A stretch of 64,000 nucleotides of DNA from Lepidonotus clava (Eukaryota; Annelida; Polychaeta; Phyllodocida; Polynoidae). The stretch spans positions 52,164,232-52,228,231 of the forward strand of contig OW387136.1 of NCBI GenBank assembly GCA_936440205.1, given 5' to 3'. The notes beneath the pieces are model-generated. The model searched no databases. It was not told where the DNA came from and was given only the letters and a program-made list of their open reading frames with translations. Below, one piece after another: positions 32,791 to 44,012 of this stretch; positions within the stretch are counted from its first letter, which is position 1; every line of letters starts with the position of its first letter. A program made the position numbers and the translations under genes.

Positions 32791-33599
32791 AATATCAGTG
32801 ATTACTGTGAGGATAGAATTTATGATTTGATTGTAGGTAAATAAGTCATAATTTATTTTTCAAAATCACATTAAAAAAATATATATATCTAATTTTAGCT
32901 GCATAGAGGACATATCTGATATTCGTTCATATCGCCTCGGTCCTTGGCCTACCACCTAATACTAAAGGTTTCAGCTTACAGTTTCTGTGGACAATATGAT
33001 AGTGTTTAGACTGACCTCATGTCCCAGGGCCTCGTGTGCTCATAGTCCATTCTGCAAGAGTTGCTCGGTGGCCACAGACTGAGAAAACTACATTGTTCTG
33101 TGTATAGGCATATCAATGGTATTATCAATAGACCTTTTTTCATAAGTGCGTAGCCAGGCTGAAGGTGTTGTGTACAAGGGGTCTATTCAGTGGTCCAAAC
33201 TAATGCCGGTCCATCGGCCAATGACCGATAATTTTGAACCAGGGCAGATAATTTCTGAGGGAAATAATATAAACGCACCCAAAAGCTGTTCAGACCGGTA
33301 TTAAATATGATATATAATGACATAACTTACCTCTTATCGTCGACATAAAATATATTTCAACAGCATTTTGTTTGTTTTGATTGGTTCTCTGAATGTTTTG
33401 CCCTCCGGGACTGTCTAGAGTGTTTTAGGTAAAAAGAGCAAAACATCTGGTTTTAAACACATTAGATTCTATTTAAGTCTCGACAGTGACTATAATCAAT
33501 TTCCACACATTTGAATTGTGTGCCAGGGAGCTAATATATTTATAGGGGATACGCGTGCCAAGGGAGGTGGTCGACAACTGTACAGGCCTTAATGTATGG

Positions 33600-34440
33600 G
33601 GGAAAAAAACCTCCTGACAGTGCCAAGTCTAGATGGAACTGTGACCTAGGGTCTGGGGAAAAACTGAATGGAACTGGTGCCCAAAGGGTTAAAAAAAGTA
33701 TGGATGGAGCTGTTGTAGTCTACTTGGTGCACAAAGGGTTAGAAGGTATAGATAGAACAGTGCTCAGGGGTTTATAAGTATGAATGGAACCAGTTCTCAA
33801 AGGGTAAAAAATTTGGATGGAACCAGTTCTCAAAGGGTTAAAAAATGTGAATAGATCCTGTTCTAAGTGTGAATGGAACCAGTTCTCAAAGGGTTAAACA
33901 GGCATGTAAGACTTCCGCGGAAATGCGAAATTCGCATTTTTAAAAATTATTTTGACCATTTTTTAGATTCGTCCAAATCCAAGGAGAAAATATTTTTTCT
34001 ATAGGGGGATGGGGCTTCCCTCGAAATTATTTGCAAAAATGTAGAGTAAATGTGAGAGTTTTTATATATTTTAATGAAAAATTTATAATATTTTGCCATT
34101 CTAAAAGTGTAATAGCTTATTTCTCTCCTCAAAAATTAGGTTTATATCCATTTCTAAGCAGTTTTATTTTTCCGCGGAAATGACTTTCCATTACTTACAT
34201 GCCTGTTAAAAAGTGTGAATGGAACCAGTTCTCAAAGGGTTAAAAAGTGTGAATGGAACCAGTTCTCAAAGGGTTAAAAAGTGTGAATGGAACCAGTTCT
34301 CAAAGGGTTAAAAAATGTGGATGGAACCAGTCCTCAAATGTTAGAAAAACGTTGGTGTAACTTGTGCAGTCTACTTGTTACTCAAAGGGTTAAAATGTAT
34401 GGATGGAACCACTGCTCAAAATGTAAAAGATTATGGATGG
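33600..34440. repeat. Minisatellite, about 33-base unit, interrupted by a MITE
   Basis: The unit is close to GAATGGAACCAGTTCTCAAA plus GGGTTAAAAAGTGT. Around fifteen units are present. Those at 34200-34310 are nearly identical while the outer ones decay. The array is split by the insertion at 33899-34205, and a few degenerate units recur past the SINE at 34795-34890. Confidence 0.88.
33899..34205. mobile_element. MITE inserted in the minisatellite
   Basis: Inverted ends CAGGCATGTAAG (33899-33910) and CTTACATGCCTG (34194-34205), with CCGCGGAAATG inside both ends. TTAAA flanks both sides; taking one copy away restores a regular minisatellite unit. Confidence 0.85.
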
Positions 34441-34455
34441 AACGTTATAGAATGG

Positions 34456-34792
34456 GGGTGAGTGAGTGATGGATTTTTTACACTGTACTGACAGCCAAGG
34501 TCATTTTCAGAGTGAAAACAAGTTAGAACAAATTCTGACTATTCAGACATGTGTTTTGGTCAGTCTTTGAGATGAAGGAGACAGGGTGGGCAATAAGCAA
34601 CAAAACCTGGAAATCATTTTTGCTGTACCTCATCCCTTAGTGAACAGCAACCATGAATCGAACCCAATGAACCACTTGCTCAGTCCTGAGTCCTCCTTAT
34701 CGTCGCCTTTTATGATCAGCAGGGGATACTAGGGGGCTTATTCTTCCCAGGAGCAGAAGCCCCATCCTGGTACCCCAACGGGGCAGATTATA
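34456..34792 (-). mobile_element. SINE-like element with (ACTC)n tail, copy 3
   Basis: The plus strand begins GAGTGAGTGATGGATTTTTT, carries AGCCAAGGTCATTTTCA and AAATCATTTTTGCTGTACCT, and ends CAGCAGGGGATACTAGGGGG to AGAAGCCCCATCC. Orientation is opposite to copies 2 and 4. Confidence 0.72.
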
Positions 34793-35199
34793 GAATGTGA
34801 ATGGAACTTGTGCACAGAAGTTTATGGAATATGAATGGTTTTAGTGCTCTAAGGGTTAGAAATATAGATGAAACGGGTGGCCAAAGAGTTAAAGACGTCT
34901 AGTACCGAGAACCAGACTGCCATAAGTCATATTCTGTAGAGTGTGCATGTCGGAACGCTGAGTTCATCAAGGGGGACGCCAAGAGAACGCTAACGAGCCA
35001 ATTAAAGGTTGATTGGTTAGGTTAATTACAAAGTCATCAAAGCCCTCAATTTGATCAGCTCGAGTTGAAAGGGGTCTGCAGAGTCTCATAGGCCAATCAG
35101 CATTCTTCTGTCTGGTTTCTAGGAATTTCGTTCCTCTCTTTTTACTTCCATGCTGTAACCAATTATACTACACATGTATTGTGACAAGTCTGATAGTAC

Positions 35200-35428
35200 C
35201 TAAAGCCCCATACGGTACAGTAACTAAGCAATTTTTTCACAGTCGGCCAACCAATTGGCTATAAAATCGGCCAATTTTAACTTTACAGTGGGCCGACTCT
35301 AGTGCCAACTCATATCACACACACATTTCAATATGATATACATACAGGAGATCATAGGAGTCGGCAGATCTTATCGCTGACTCGTCGGCCAACTGTGTAA
35401 AAGTTGCCTAGTGGGCATGGGGCTTTAG
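35200..35428. mobile_element. MITE with CTAAAGCCCCAT ends
   Basis: CTAAAGCCCCAT at 35200-35211 and ATGGGGCTTTAG at 35417-35428 are perfect inverted repeats. Similarity continues inward with AAGCAATTTTTTCACAGTCGG against its near complement. The interior is rich in GTCGGCCAA words, like the element at 701-933. Confidence 0.8.
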
Positions 35429-36639
35429 TCTCTGAAGCCAGACATGGTCTCTTAGTGTGTGCCAGAAACCACAAGATATCCGGCCATGTCTGACATTTTC
35501 CCATCAATGTGCGACATTTTATGCTCAAATCTTTATCTGATGGAACTTTCTTGCAGTGTCCAAAAAGGAATTAACTTTTGATGCTCAGTACTGGGTCTTA
35601 AAGAGAGTCAAAAGCAATGCTGTGTCAAAATATGACAAAATTTTGCAAACTCAAAAACTGTGAAAATACATTCTTAGAGTCTAACCTTAGCCATTGGTAC
35701 AGTATAAAACATGATCACTAACTATAACTTTACTTTAATTCCATAAAACTTGTGCTGTTTATGCCTGAAGACAGTAATGTTTGTACACAAACCAATATTG
35801 GGTGGGTCACAAAAAGTGACTTGGGACAACTTTTTTTGTATTTTAATGCAGTTTAAGTTTGAATTTACATTCAATATTTTACTGCAGGCCTAGGTTTTGA
35901 CAATAAAATACATTTCAATAGTTAACAGAATTTACAAAATTTTGACCTGACATTGCTTTTGGCTCCGGAGTAAACGCTGTCTCGGTCAGTCGCGGTCCAG
36001 TGGTCACACCAAAGACCCCTCCCCCATGGCTTCAGTTAAACTGAATGCTATAAGGGCCCACAGTTCTGAGACTCACTGTATCATAAAGGCCCTCATTTCC
36101 TAGGTCGTCCCAGGTTTCCTCCGGGGCTGCGGGTGGGGCGGGAGATAGGGGACAGCCCGGATCTCCCCTGTCTCAGATGATGAAAGGGCGGAGAGGGATG
36201 ACCTGCCGAGGGTTGGAGCTCCAGAGGCCTTGGGTCACTCTGCGACGAATCACCCTCCATGCCAGAAAGATGGTCTGTGAGGGTTAGCCCAGGAGCCCCA
36301 GAGACAGGGAGGTCGGCATGGAGAGCCAAACCAAAGTCTGGGTTAACTTATGGTTACTTATGGTAGGGCACTGAGACGGTCCAGTGGTGCAATTCCTCAC
36401 TGACTTTTTCCGTATTTGTGATCATTATAGTACACGAATTGTTTCAATATTGACACCCCTCCAAAAAAAAACCAACAACAACAACAACAACAACAACAAT
36501 AATGGGTCCGTACATCCACAACTGTCCATGGCTCTCATTGGGAGGTTTCTTTTCATCGGCCCTCTGTAATTAGCACAGGTAACCCCTTTGATTGTTGTTG
36601 GGCTCTGGATAGTTTATGGTCCTACCTGCCATAAACCCC

Positions 36640-36975
36640 TCCGTGGGGGTAATGGGGTGGGGCTTCTGCTCCTGGGAAGAATATAGGCCACCAGTAGCCT
36701 CTGCTGATCGTAGAAGGCAATGATAGGGGGGACCAAGCACTGACCAAGTGGTTCTTTGGGTTCAATTCCTGGTTGGTGTTTGGGTTCACTAAGGGATGTG
36801 GTACAATAAAAATTATTTCCAGATTTTGATCCCCTGCTGTATGGCTGCCCTGTCACCTTCATCTCATACATAAAATCACCAAAGACAGAATTTGTTCAAA
36901 CTTGTTTTTGCCTTGAAAATGACCCTGGCTGTCGGTGCAGCGTAAAATGTCCATCACTCACTCACTCACAGGGTG
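36640..36975 (+). mobile_element. SINE-like element with (ACTC)n tail, copy 4
   Basis: The sense strand contains GGGGCTTCTGCTCCTGGGAA, GACCAAGTGGTTCTTTGGG, the B-box-like GGTTCAATTCCTGG, GTTCACTAAGGGATG and GAAAATGACCCTGGCTGTCG, and ends CACTCACTCACTCAC. It is the cleanest copy here. Confidence 0.78.
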
Positions 36976-37379
36976 GAATTTTCTGAAAAAATGGTCGCTG
37001 GCGTACAGACCCGATTTGGGAAACAGTGAGTCTGACTTGACAGACTAGACAAGAGGGTCATGAGGGTGACTGATTAGTCTCGCGAGATTTGGGGCCGGAT
37101 GGCACGTGACCGTAAGATACCTCCGAGAACACGCTCTCCAAGCAGATTAAGTCCCGTCCACTCGAGTGGAAACCTGCTGCAAACACTAACCAAACATCGG
37201 CCTGGAGATTGCAGAAAATGTCATGCGCATGACCGGAAGTGGGCCCGGATCAAAGTGGGATCAAATGGGGATCATCTTAAGGGTAGGGGATCATGGACAG
37301 AGAGAGTGGGAGGGGGAGAGGGAAGAGACTCGGAGAGTGGGATGGGAGGGTACGACAGCGTTGAGGGGGCGGGGGGCAG

Positions 37380-37530
37380 CAGTCGCGGATTTAGGGGGGT
37401 CCGTGGGGGGCGCACGCCCCCCCTTTTTTGACCAAAATTTTTTTAACATAAAATTATCCTGCCCAGAGGGCAGGGGGAAATTTTTCAAATTGCACGCCCC
37501 CCCTTTTGAAAATTCCTGGATCCGCCCCTG
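37380..37530. mobile_element. Short MITE, CAGTCGCGGATTTAGG family
   Basis: The left end CAGTCGCGGATTTAGG pairs imperfectly with the right end CCTGGATCCGCCCCTG. GGCAG flanks both sides. Partial relatives are at 30898-30916 and 51298-51316. Confidence 0.72.
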
Positions 37531-37570
37531 GGCAGGGAGTGAGCTGACGGGAGATGGGGAGTGGAAGGGG

Positions 37571-37915
37571 AGTGAGTGATGGATGTTTTATGCTGTACCG
37601 ATAGCCAAGGTCATTTTCATGGCAAAAATAAGTTTGGACAAATTCTGACTTTTCAGACATTTGTTTTGACTTTTAGTGTCAGCCTTTGGTGATCATATCT
37701 ATGAGATGAAGGTGACAGGGCAGGCAAACAGCAGGGGACCAAAGCCTGGAAATCATTTTCACTGTACTTCATCCCTTAGTAAACCTAGACACCAACCAGG
37801 AATTGAACCCAAAGAACCACAGTCAGTGCTGGGTCCCCCCTATCATTGCCTGTTATCAGCAGGGGATACTGGGGGCCTTATATTCTTCCCCGGGGCAGAA
37901 GCCCCATCCCCTGGG
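37571..37915 (-). mobile_element. SINE-like element with (ACTC)n tail, copy 5
   Basis: The plus strand begins GAGTGAGTGATGGATGTTTT and ends GGGGCAGAAGCCCCATCC, followed by a G run. It holds every shared block of the family. Confidence 0.76.
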
Positions 37916-38699
37916 GGGGGGGGGGGGGGAGGCAGGGAGGGGGCCGAAGGGAGAGGGGGAGTGGGAGGGATTCTGATCCATTATGATCTTGTCTGAAAAC
38001 AGAGGTGATTAATATAAGGCTAGCTAGAACAGAATAAGAATCTCATGGAAATCTTATGGCCCAAGACCCTAAAATCAACAGAGGAACATGGATGTATTTT
38101 AAAATCTGACAGGGTGACATGGGCTGTAGTGACAATGATGTGTGACGACAAAAATAAGTAAGAACGACATGTGTACATATATGCAACATTAGCATTATTT
38201 AAATTCAATATGCGATAAAAAAGTTTTTTTTACACAATCAATATACAATATGAATATAAACCCGATAATAAAAACCACTATCTCACAAATTTATTGCCTG
38301 AATTCTTGATGTACAGCAACAACAACATATTATAAAGATCTTTGCAACTTCACAGCAGAATCCATATTTTAGATTTAGCATAACCTTTTAAACACATCTG
38401 TTTCAAGGGTGTAGCCCCCAATAGTTATCGGTCGACTAAATGGTTGCTTGAGCCCGGGGGACACATTAAACGGTCTATAGCCGCCATGTGGGTAATCTCC
38501 CCGAAATGATGGGTTTATCATTACAGCCGGGGAAAAGAGCAGAATACCAACTCAGGGTGACCCGGTCTGACGGTTCAGGGAGAGTTACCAATTCTAGGAA
38601 TTTTTGGAACGCTTAAAACAAAATGTCGTAATCACAGTAATTGATCATCATTGACAAACTCTTGGGCATCATGTTGCGAGGGCTGGTTCCACAGGGTTA

Positions 38700-39310
38700 T
38701 TGGAATTTGAGGGACACAAGTGAATGCATGTTATAACACAATATAAAAATCGGAGTTACAATTTTATGTAAATCTTTCATTGTAGCATTTACAAATCTAA
38801 CCTTGTCATTTTTCCCTTGACATTCCGAGTGGAGGGTCGAGGCACCCAATACAATTTATAGAAAACTACATTGAAATTTTCACATTTTCCCTTTCATCAT
38901 TTCTATCACAGTGGGGGGTCAAGGTGGGGTAGGGCAGGGCAACCATCATATTACCATAATGACTTTGTGGGTATATATATATTTGTATTGTGCAATTTAC
39001 CTAACTTGCAATGTTATCATGCAATGCAATGCCTAAGGATACCCTGTGAACATGAAAAAATCCCACCCTCTTTCTTCTTCCCTTTACCTACATAGTGGAT
39101 GATTTTGCTTAGTAGATCTTTATAAGTTTGTAGCAGAATTTCTATAGTTTAATTCTGACCTTGTCCCTCTCCCCTTGCCCTTCAGAGTGGAGGGTCGCGG
39201 CGGGAATTTGAGGGACACAAGTAAATACATGTTATAACATGAGTTATTATTTTATGTAACTCTTTTAATGCCCAGATTTACAAATCTAACTTCGTCCTTT
39301 TTCCCTTCAG
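38700..39310 (+). repeat. Three extra copies of the exon 2 acceptor and exon start
   Basis: AGTGGAGGGTCG with an upstream pyrimidine tract occurs at 38828 (diverged acceptor), about 38910 (CACAGTGGGGGGTC, similarity reaching the exon's ACCATCA) and 39186 (CTTCAG then AGTGGAGGGTCGCGGCGGG), before the true copy at 39311. A linked block, GGAATTTGAGGGACACAAGT, occurs at about 38700 and 39203. Confidence 0.88.
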
Positions 39311-39579
39311 AGTGGAGGGTCGCGGCGGGGCGACCATCACCGAGGTCTCCTTCCTCACCAAGCAGCTCTCCCCGGAGGAAGAGTCGAGCCACACGGCCCG
39401 CGAGAAGGAGTTCAAGGGGCGCCTCGATGCGGCCAAGAGACGTCGCGACGTGCTGTGGACCAAGAAGCACCGGCTCAAGAAGCAACGAGACGTGCTCGAT
39501 GGATTCGCGGATAACGTGATGCGCGCGGGGTCCAGTTCCTCGACGCCGGTCAGTGAGGGCAAAGACCCTGAAGTCGTGG
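39311..39579 (+). CDS. F37C4.5-like (DUF4140/DUF4139) protein, coding exon 2
   Basis: Acceptor TTCCCTTCAG before 39311. The first base completes the arginine codon of exon 1, giving DKDSIR-VEGRGGATITEVSF, the family's typical end of the DUF4140 beta domain. Then a charged coiled coil follows: SPEEESSHTAREKEFKGRLD, KRRRDVLWTKKHRLKKQRDV, and ending SSSTPVSEGKDPEVV. The donor is GTG/GTATAT near 39579. The exon is GC-rich in an AT-rich intron. Confidence 0.88.
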
Positions 39580-40797
39580 TATATATTACACTCCTTGGTT
39601 CGGTTTGCTCCCTTCGGTTAACGCTTATTACCACACAGGGCTTGTGCTGGTCTTTTTTTATCCAAAATATTACGAATCAGGTGTTTTTTTTCACATTCAA
39701 AAAACTTGATTAAAGGTACAGAAAAATGAAAAAATGAATACGTATTCAAAGATATGAAATTGGATTTCTTAAAAACGACCATCAGACAAAAATTTGTCAA
39801 ATTTATAATGAAAACTTACAGATTGGAAGTCCATAATCAGTACCAAACTATAGGCACCTAGAGTTTTTGGTTCCATCATATTGGCTCAAACCAGTTCCAC
39901 TTTGGCTGTAACTGCACTCACTTGTACTAAAGTTGTACCTGGTTCAAATCATCAAGTCTTTAAACCGTGCATTATCATCATTGTAACCTTATATGAAATG
40001 AATTATTCTTTATTGATATATATCAGGCGAATATGAAGCACAAGTCCTGAAAGCCGCATACGCAATAGAAATGCCACTTTTTCCTAATCCCTTTGCCTTT
40101 CCACTCTTCCAATCCAGAATTCCAATCTTTTCAATATGTGCAAAAAAAAGTCAAGTAGAAAAGATATCAATTGCAGAGTCGCAATGTGGTATACACATTT
40201 TCTATTAGAACATTTGTAAAGTGTATATTTTTGTTCGATATGCTGGTATATAAGGGAATTGAATAAATTGAATAAATTGTTCCAGAGCTTTCATGAGCTA
40301 AAAGTCCCAAAGGGGAATATAAGGAATATTCATTATATAAGAATTCATTCTCTACAGATACTTGAATCTTACAATCTCTATGTATTCAGTAATTGAAAAG
40401 TAGAGTGGCATTTCTGAATTAGGTTTAAGTTACGTTAAGACCTTTAAGTTTAGGAAATATATATGTTGTCCAATTTGATTTACTTTATTTCTTATGTGAG
40501 TGTTGCATAATTATTTGATTCACAAATATAATCCTAAGGTCACATTTATATACAGTGCCGTACCCTGACCAATGATTTGAGTGGTCCTGCGCAAACTCTG
40601 ATCAATTTTGATATATTTATCATTGACCTGAACTTTTGGTAAAGTCGAACCCTTTTGGGTATGACATTGCCTTAAGCTGCGTCCCAACTTGGATGACAAA
40701 CATTACCAACAAGTACTTGTCAATTTTAACCCCCTTCATCCTCAGAGACTAGTGCTTTTTGGCGGCACTGGTTGCCACGGTTCAAAAGGGTTAACAT

Positions 40798-41010
40798 TGT
40801 TTGTCGGCAGACTAAATTAGTTGGTTTGTCGGCCGCCAAAATAAGTCAGTTTGTCGGCCGACTAAATAAGTCGGTTTGTCGGCCGACTAAATAAGTCGGT
40901 TTGTCGGCCGACTAAATTAGTCGGTTTGTCGGCCTACTAAATCAGTCAGTTTGATGGCCGACTAAATTTGTCGGTTTGTCAGCTGACTAAATTAGTCGGT
41001 TTGTCGGCCA
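40798..41010. repeat. 25-base tandem repeat with palindromic core
   Basis: About eight units of GACTAAATAAGTCGGTTTGT-CGGCC. The core GACTAAATTAGTC is its own inverted repeat, so each unit can form a hairpin. Confidence 0.9.
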
Positions 41011-41365
41011 AGGGGACCATGGCTGAAGGACCTTGATTGGCACCAACTCATGAATAACGCTGTACCTTAAGTTAAGCTAGCACTTGGAAAGTGTATCGCA
41101 TAGAACTCTGACTTGACAAGTGAAATATGACTATAATAACCTACTGCTTTATCATCTTGACACCCGTTGTAAGGTCGCTTTATAACTGGTAACGGTAAAA
41201 TAATGGTTGAGTGTGATGTCAAATGTCTAAAAATATATATAATATGCAATGTTCTTACTTTTTAAAAGGATAGATAACATGGCGCTACTGAAGTTTGCTT
41301 ATTCAAAGAGGCTGTGTAAGATGGGCAAATAAGTGGTATGCCACGACTAAGAAATCACTCAAGTT

Positions 41366-42405
41366 TTATACCCACGCAGGTCTTAAAATGTCTTAATTTG
41401 ATTTTCTCAAATTAAAGGCTCTAAAAAGGTCTTGACTTTGACAGTTTTGTAGCTACAGGTCTTAAAAATGTCTTAAATGGATTTTTTTTGGAGAAGTTGA
41501 TTTAAAGTAATCATGAAAATTTCAATCCCGCTTTCAACAGAGTACACGTACTTGAAATTTAGATTGTATGATATATTCTGACTTTTTTCTTAGCTTTCGA
41601 TTGATAGGTCATACTTTTTCTGAGTCATCGTCTTAAGGTTAGAGTAGGGGGATGAACGCCTCTATAGTGTTGGTCGCACTTAAATGCTTATAACTCTCTC
41701 AATATATGAGATATCTTAACATACTATATACCAAAAAATAGCTTTTTTTCACACCTATTGTGCCATATAAGTAATAGGAATATAAATTGATAAATCGAAA
41801 ATAAATATGGCTTGAAAGTTGAAATTTGAATTTTTCAACTTTTATTTTTTGAACATGAATTCCTCACTTTATAATGAATAAACAACACTGACATTTTTCA
41901 AATGTGTTACAAACATTCCTCTTGAGGGAAGCGTGTCTCAAAATTTTGATTTAGGGCCTAGTTAATTTTTTATTAAATGTAGAAAAAAAATATTTATTTA
42001 TTTTCAATATTTTTTACATTTTACACCATAACAAATAAACAAAGCCCTTAATCAAAATTTTGAGACACGCTTCCCTCTAGAGGAATGTTCTTAGAACACT
42101 TAAAAATTTTCATGATCATTGAGGTATTTTTAAATTAGAAATCAATGTTCAAAAAATAAAAGTTAAAAAAATAGTTTTTTACATTCTTCCACTAATGTCA
42201 CATTTAAAATCAAGGAAAACTATATGAAGTTTAAGCCCATAAGAAAGCTTAGACACTCAGCTTTAATTTGATATATAAAATGCCTAAATTGAGAAATAAC
42301 TGACAGAATTATAACAAAACACGCACAACTGTTGTAAAATACGCACTGATCACCCTACTCTAACCTTAAAAAGGTCTTAAATTGATTTTCAAAAATGCGT
42401 TGGAA
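41366..42405. mobile_element. Diverged 'AAATAAGACCT' family MITE, interrupted
   Basis: The left part ATACCCACGCAGGTCTTAAA and the right part AAAAGGTCTTAAATTGATTT to GCGTTGGAATCCTG correspond, in inverted order, to the ends of 10320-10643. The middle is a separate TTAA-flanked insertion. Confidence 0.55.
41637..42365. mobile_element. TTAA-flanked foldback element (piggyBac-like MITE)
   Basis: Perfect 13-base ends GGTTAGAGTAGGG and CCCTACTCTAACC, directly flanked by TTAA on both sides (41633-41636 and 42366-42369). A long inner inverted repeat (GGGAAGCGTGTCTCAAAATT near 41929 and its complement near 42055) makes nearly the whole 729 bases a hairpin. TTAA targets are the mark of piggyBac transposons. 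No transposase frame. Confidence 0.88.
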
Positions 42406-42822
42406 TCCTGCTATAGATAAACGAGTAGAAAACACGTAAGAATGTCATTGCCGTCCTTCAGGACTTAAAGCCCCCAACTACCCGGAGAAACGTTTCTCAT
42501 AGCTATAATCGTTTCATTCAGACATGGAAAAGGGTGCATCATTTACTCCCAATTTTGCAGAAATCTTTTAGATTCCTGTGTTTTGGAACTATAAAAAAAA
42601 TCCGAATTATTTGATTTAAGTTTTAATGTCATTCTATCTCGCATCAGAATAATACCAGAATACACATATCAAGCTTATAGCTGCCCCTCCTGCCGCCCTT
42701 CTAAAATTTCAATTATTTGTTTGAAATGCAAATAAATCCAGAAATTTTAGAGCTGCTGCTTCAATGATATAAAACCTGACCGAATTCTTACCGTTCGCCC
42801 GTTCGTTGATTCCCCCGTACAG

Positions 42823-43028
42823 AAAAACGACAATGCCCACAGCTTCCTGGATACGAATGTGCTGCAGGGCATGGCGGGCTTCTTTACGCTTTACGAGGAT
42901 CAGGCAGCCCGTCTGGACGAGGAGCTACAGAAACTGGACCTCGAGCTCGAGGAGACCGCAAACTCCATCTCCGCCGTCGAGCGGAACCTCGAGAACCTCG
43001 GGGCCGCCAAGGAGGACCGCGAGGCCAG
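42823..43028 (+). CDS. F37C4.5-like (DUF4140/DUF4139) protein, coding exon 3
   Basis: Acceptor CCCGTACAG before 42823; donor AG/GTAGGG after 43028. Encodes KNDNAHSFLDTNVLQGMAGF, FTLYEDQAARLDEELQKLDL, then ELEETANSISAVERNLENLG and AAKEDREAR. It is a coiled coil with the 'FxxxY...LD.EL..L..E' pattern found between DUF4140 and DUF4139 in this family. The following exons, including all of DUF4139, are not found up to 64000. Confidence 0.87.
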
Positions 43029-43540
43029 GTAGGGAGAAGATTGTTTCTTATATTTGTTTCTTTCATCCGGAACTAACAGAAAGCGGTGGGCATACAGTGT
43101 GTACTATGTGTAGATTCAATGTCAGCTTGCAGTAGGATTTTAGTGGTAAATCAGTGGAAATCAGTGGGAATAATTTAGCGGTGGGAGATCAGTACATTAC
43201 TGCTGTTTGTTCCGAGTGTGTGCTGGCCCCCATGCACGGTGTGTCGTATGTGGAAAATTGCCCATATTACAATTGACCGAAGAAAACATGTAAAATTCAA
43301 AGCGTAAGTATTTTCTATTGATGTGGCGTATCTCCATATTAGTCTGCCCTCAATATTCAAAGACGTACTATATTTGCTACTGCCACAATCGTGAATCTGA
43401 TAACCAGGTCTTTTTACTTTAGATGGATTGACACTTTTTATTGTCACATCGTCCATTTCCAAGATCTATCAAAGACATTTGAGATAGTCAATTTATTCTG
43501 TGTCATCTTGGAACAGGATATCCTAGCCCCGAAAAGTCAA

Positions 43541-43749
43541 TACCGTAAAACCCCTAATTTAGGCCGCACCCCAACTTTGGTGTTTATCTTTGGAAATGTT
43601 TTTTCAAAAATTTTTATTGTGTGCCATTGAATTCGAGGTTATGTAAACCCGTAATTTAAGCCGCACCCTTAAAGTGGAGGCCTAATAAGATTCCATTTCA
43701 CAAACTAACCCTTATTTAAGCCGCGGCTTAAATTTGGGGTTTTACGGTA
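43541..43749. mobile_element. MITE with TACCGTAAAACCCC ends
   Basis: Perfect 14-base inverted repeats TACCGTAAAACCCC (43541-43554) and GGGGTTTTACGGTA (43736-43749). The interior repeats TTTAAGCCGC. Confidence 0.88.
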
Positions 43750-44012
43750 ATGGTTTTATATAAAGAACGCTCCCTCAAGTTGACTTTTCGTGTTCACTTT
43801 AAAATATTGGTACCAACGTGTATCCACGCTATACGACATTTATATGCATTAATTTTCAACATTTATGTTAACATTGTCTAATGCTGCCTCGAATGGGAAG
43901 GCCCAACATCAGATATCAATAGACGAACATGCTTACATCATCCATTGTCTTTATCATCATAATTACGTGTTCAAACTTCTGGACACAAGATGGTTCTTTA
44001 TATAAAACCATT
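43749..44012. mobile_element. Inverted-repeat element abutting the previous MITE
   Basis: A perfect 20-base inverted repeat: AATGGTTTTATATAAAGAAC at 43749-43768 and its complement at 43993-44012. It shares its boundary base with the MITE at 43541-43749. Confidence 0.72.

Larger units (their letters stand above)
39580..42822. other. F37C4.5-like intron 2
   Basis: AT-rich intron carrying a 25-base tandem repeat (40798-41010) and a nested pair of DNA transposons (41366-42405). Nothing else is supported. Confidence 0.5.

Noticed and set aside
36093-36329. 78-residue minus-strand frame rich in Pro and Ser
   Set aside because: No recognisable domain, no splice context and no match to either host gene.
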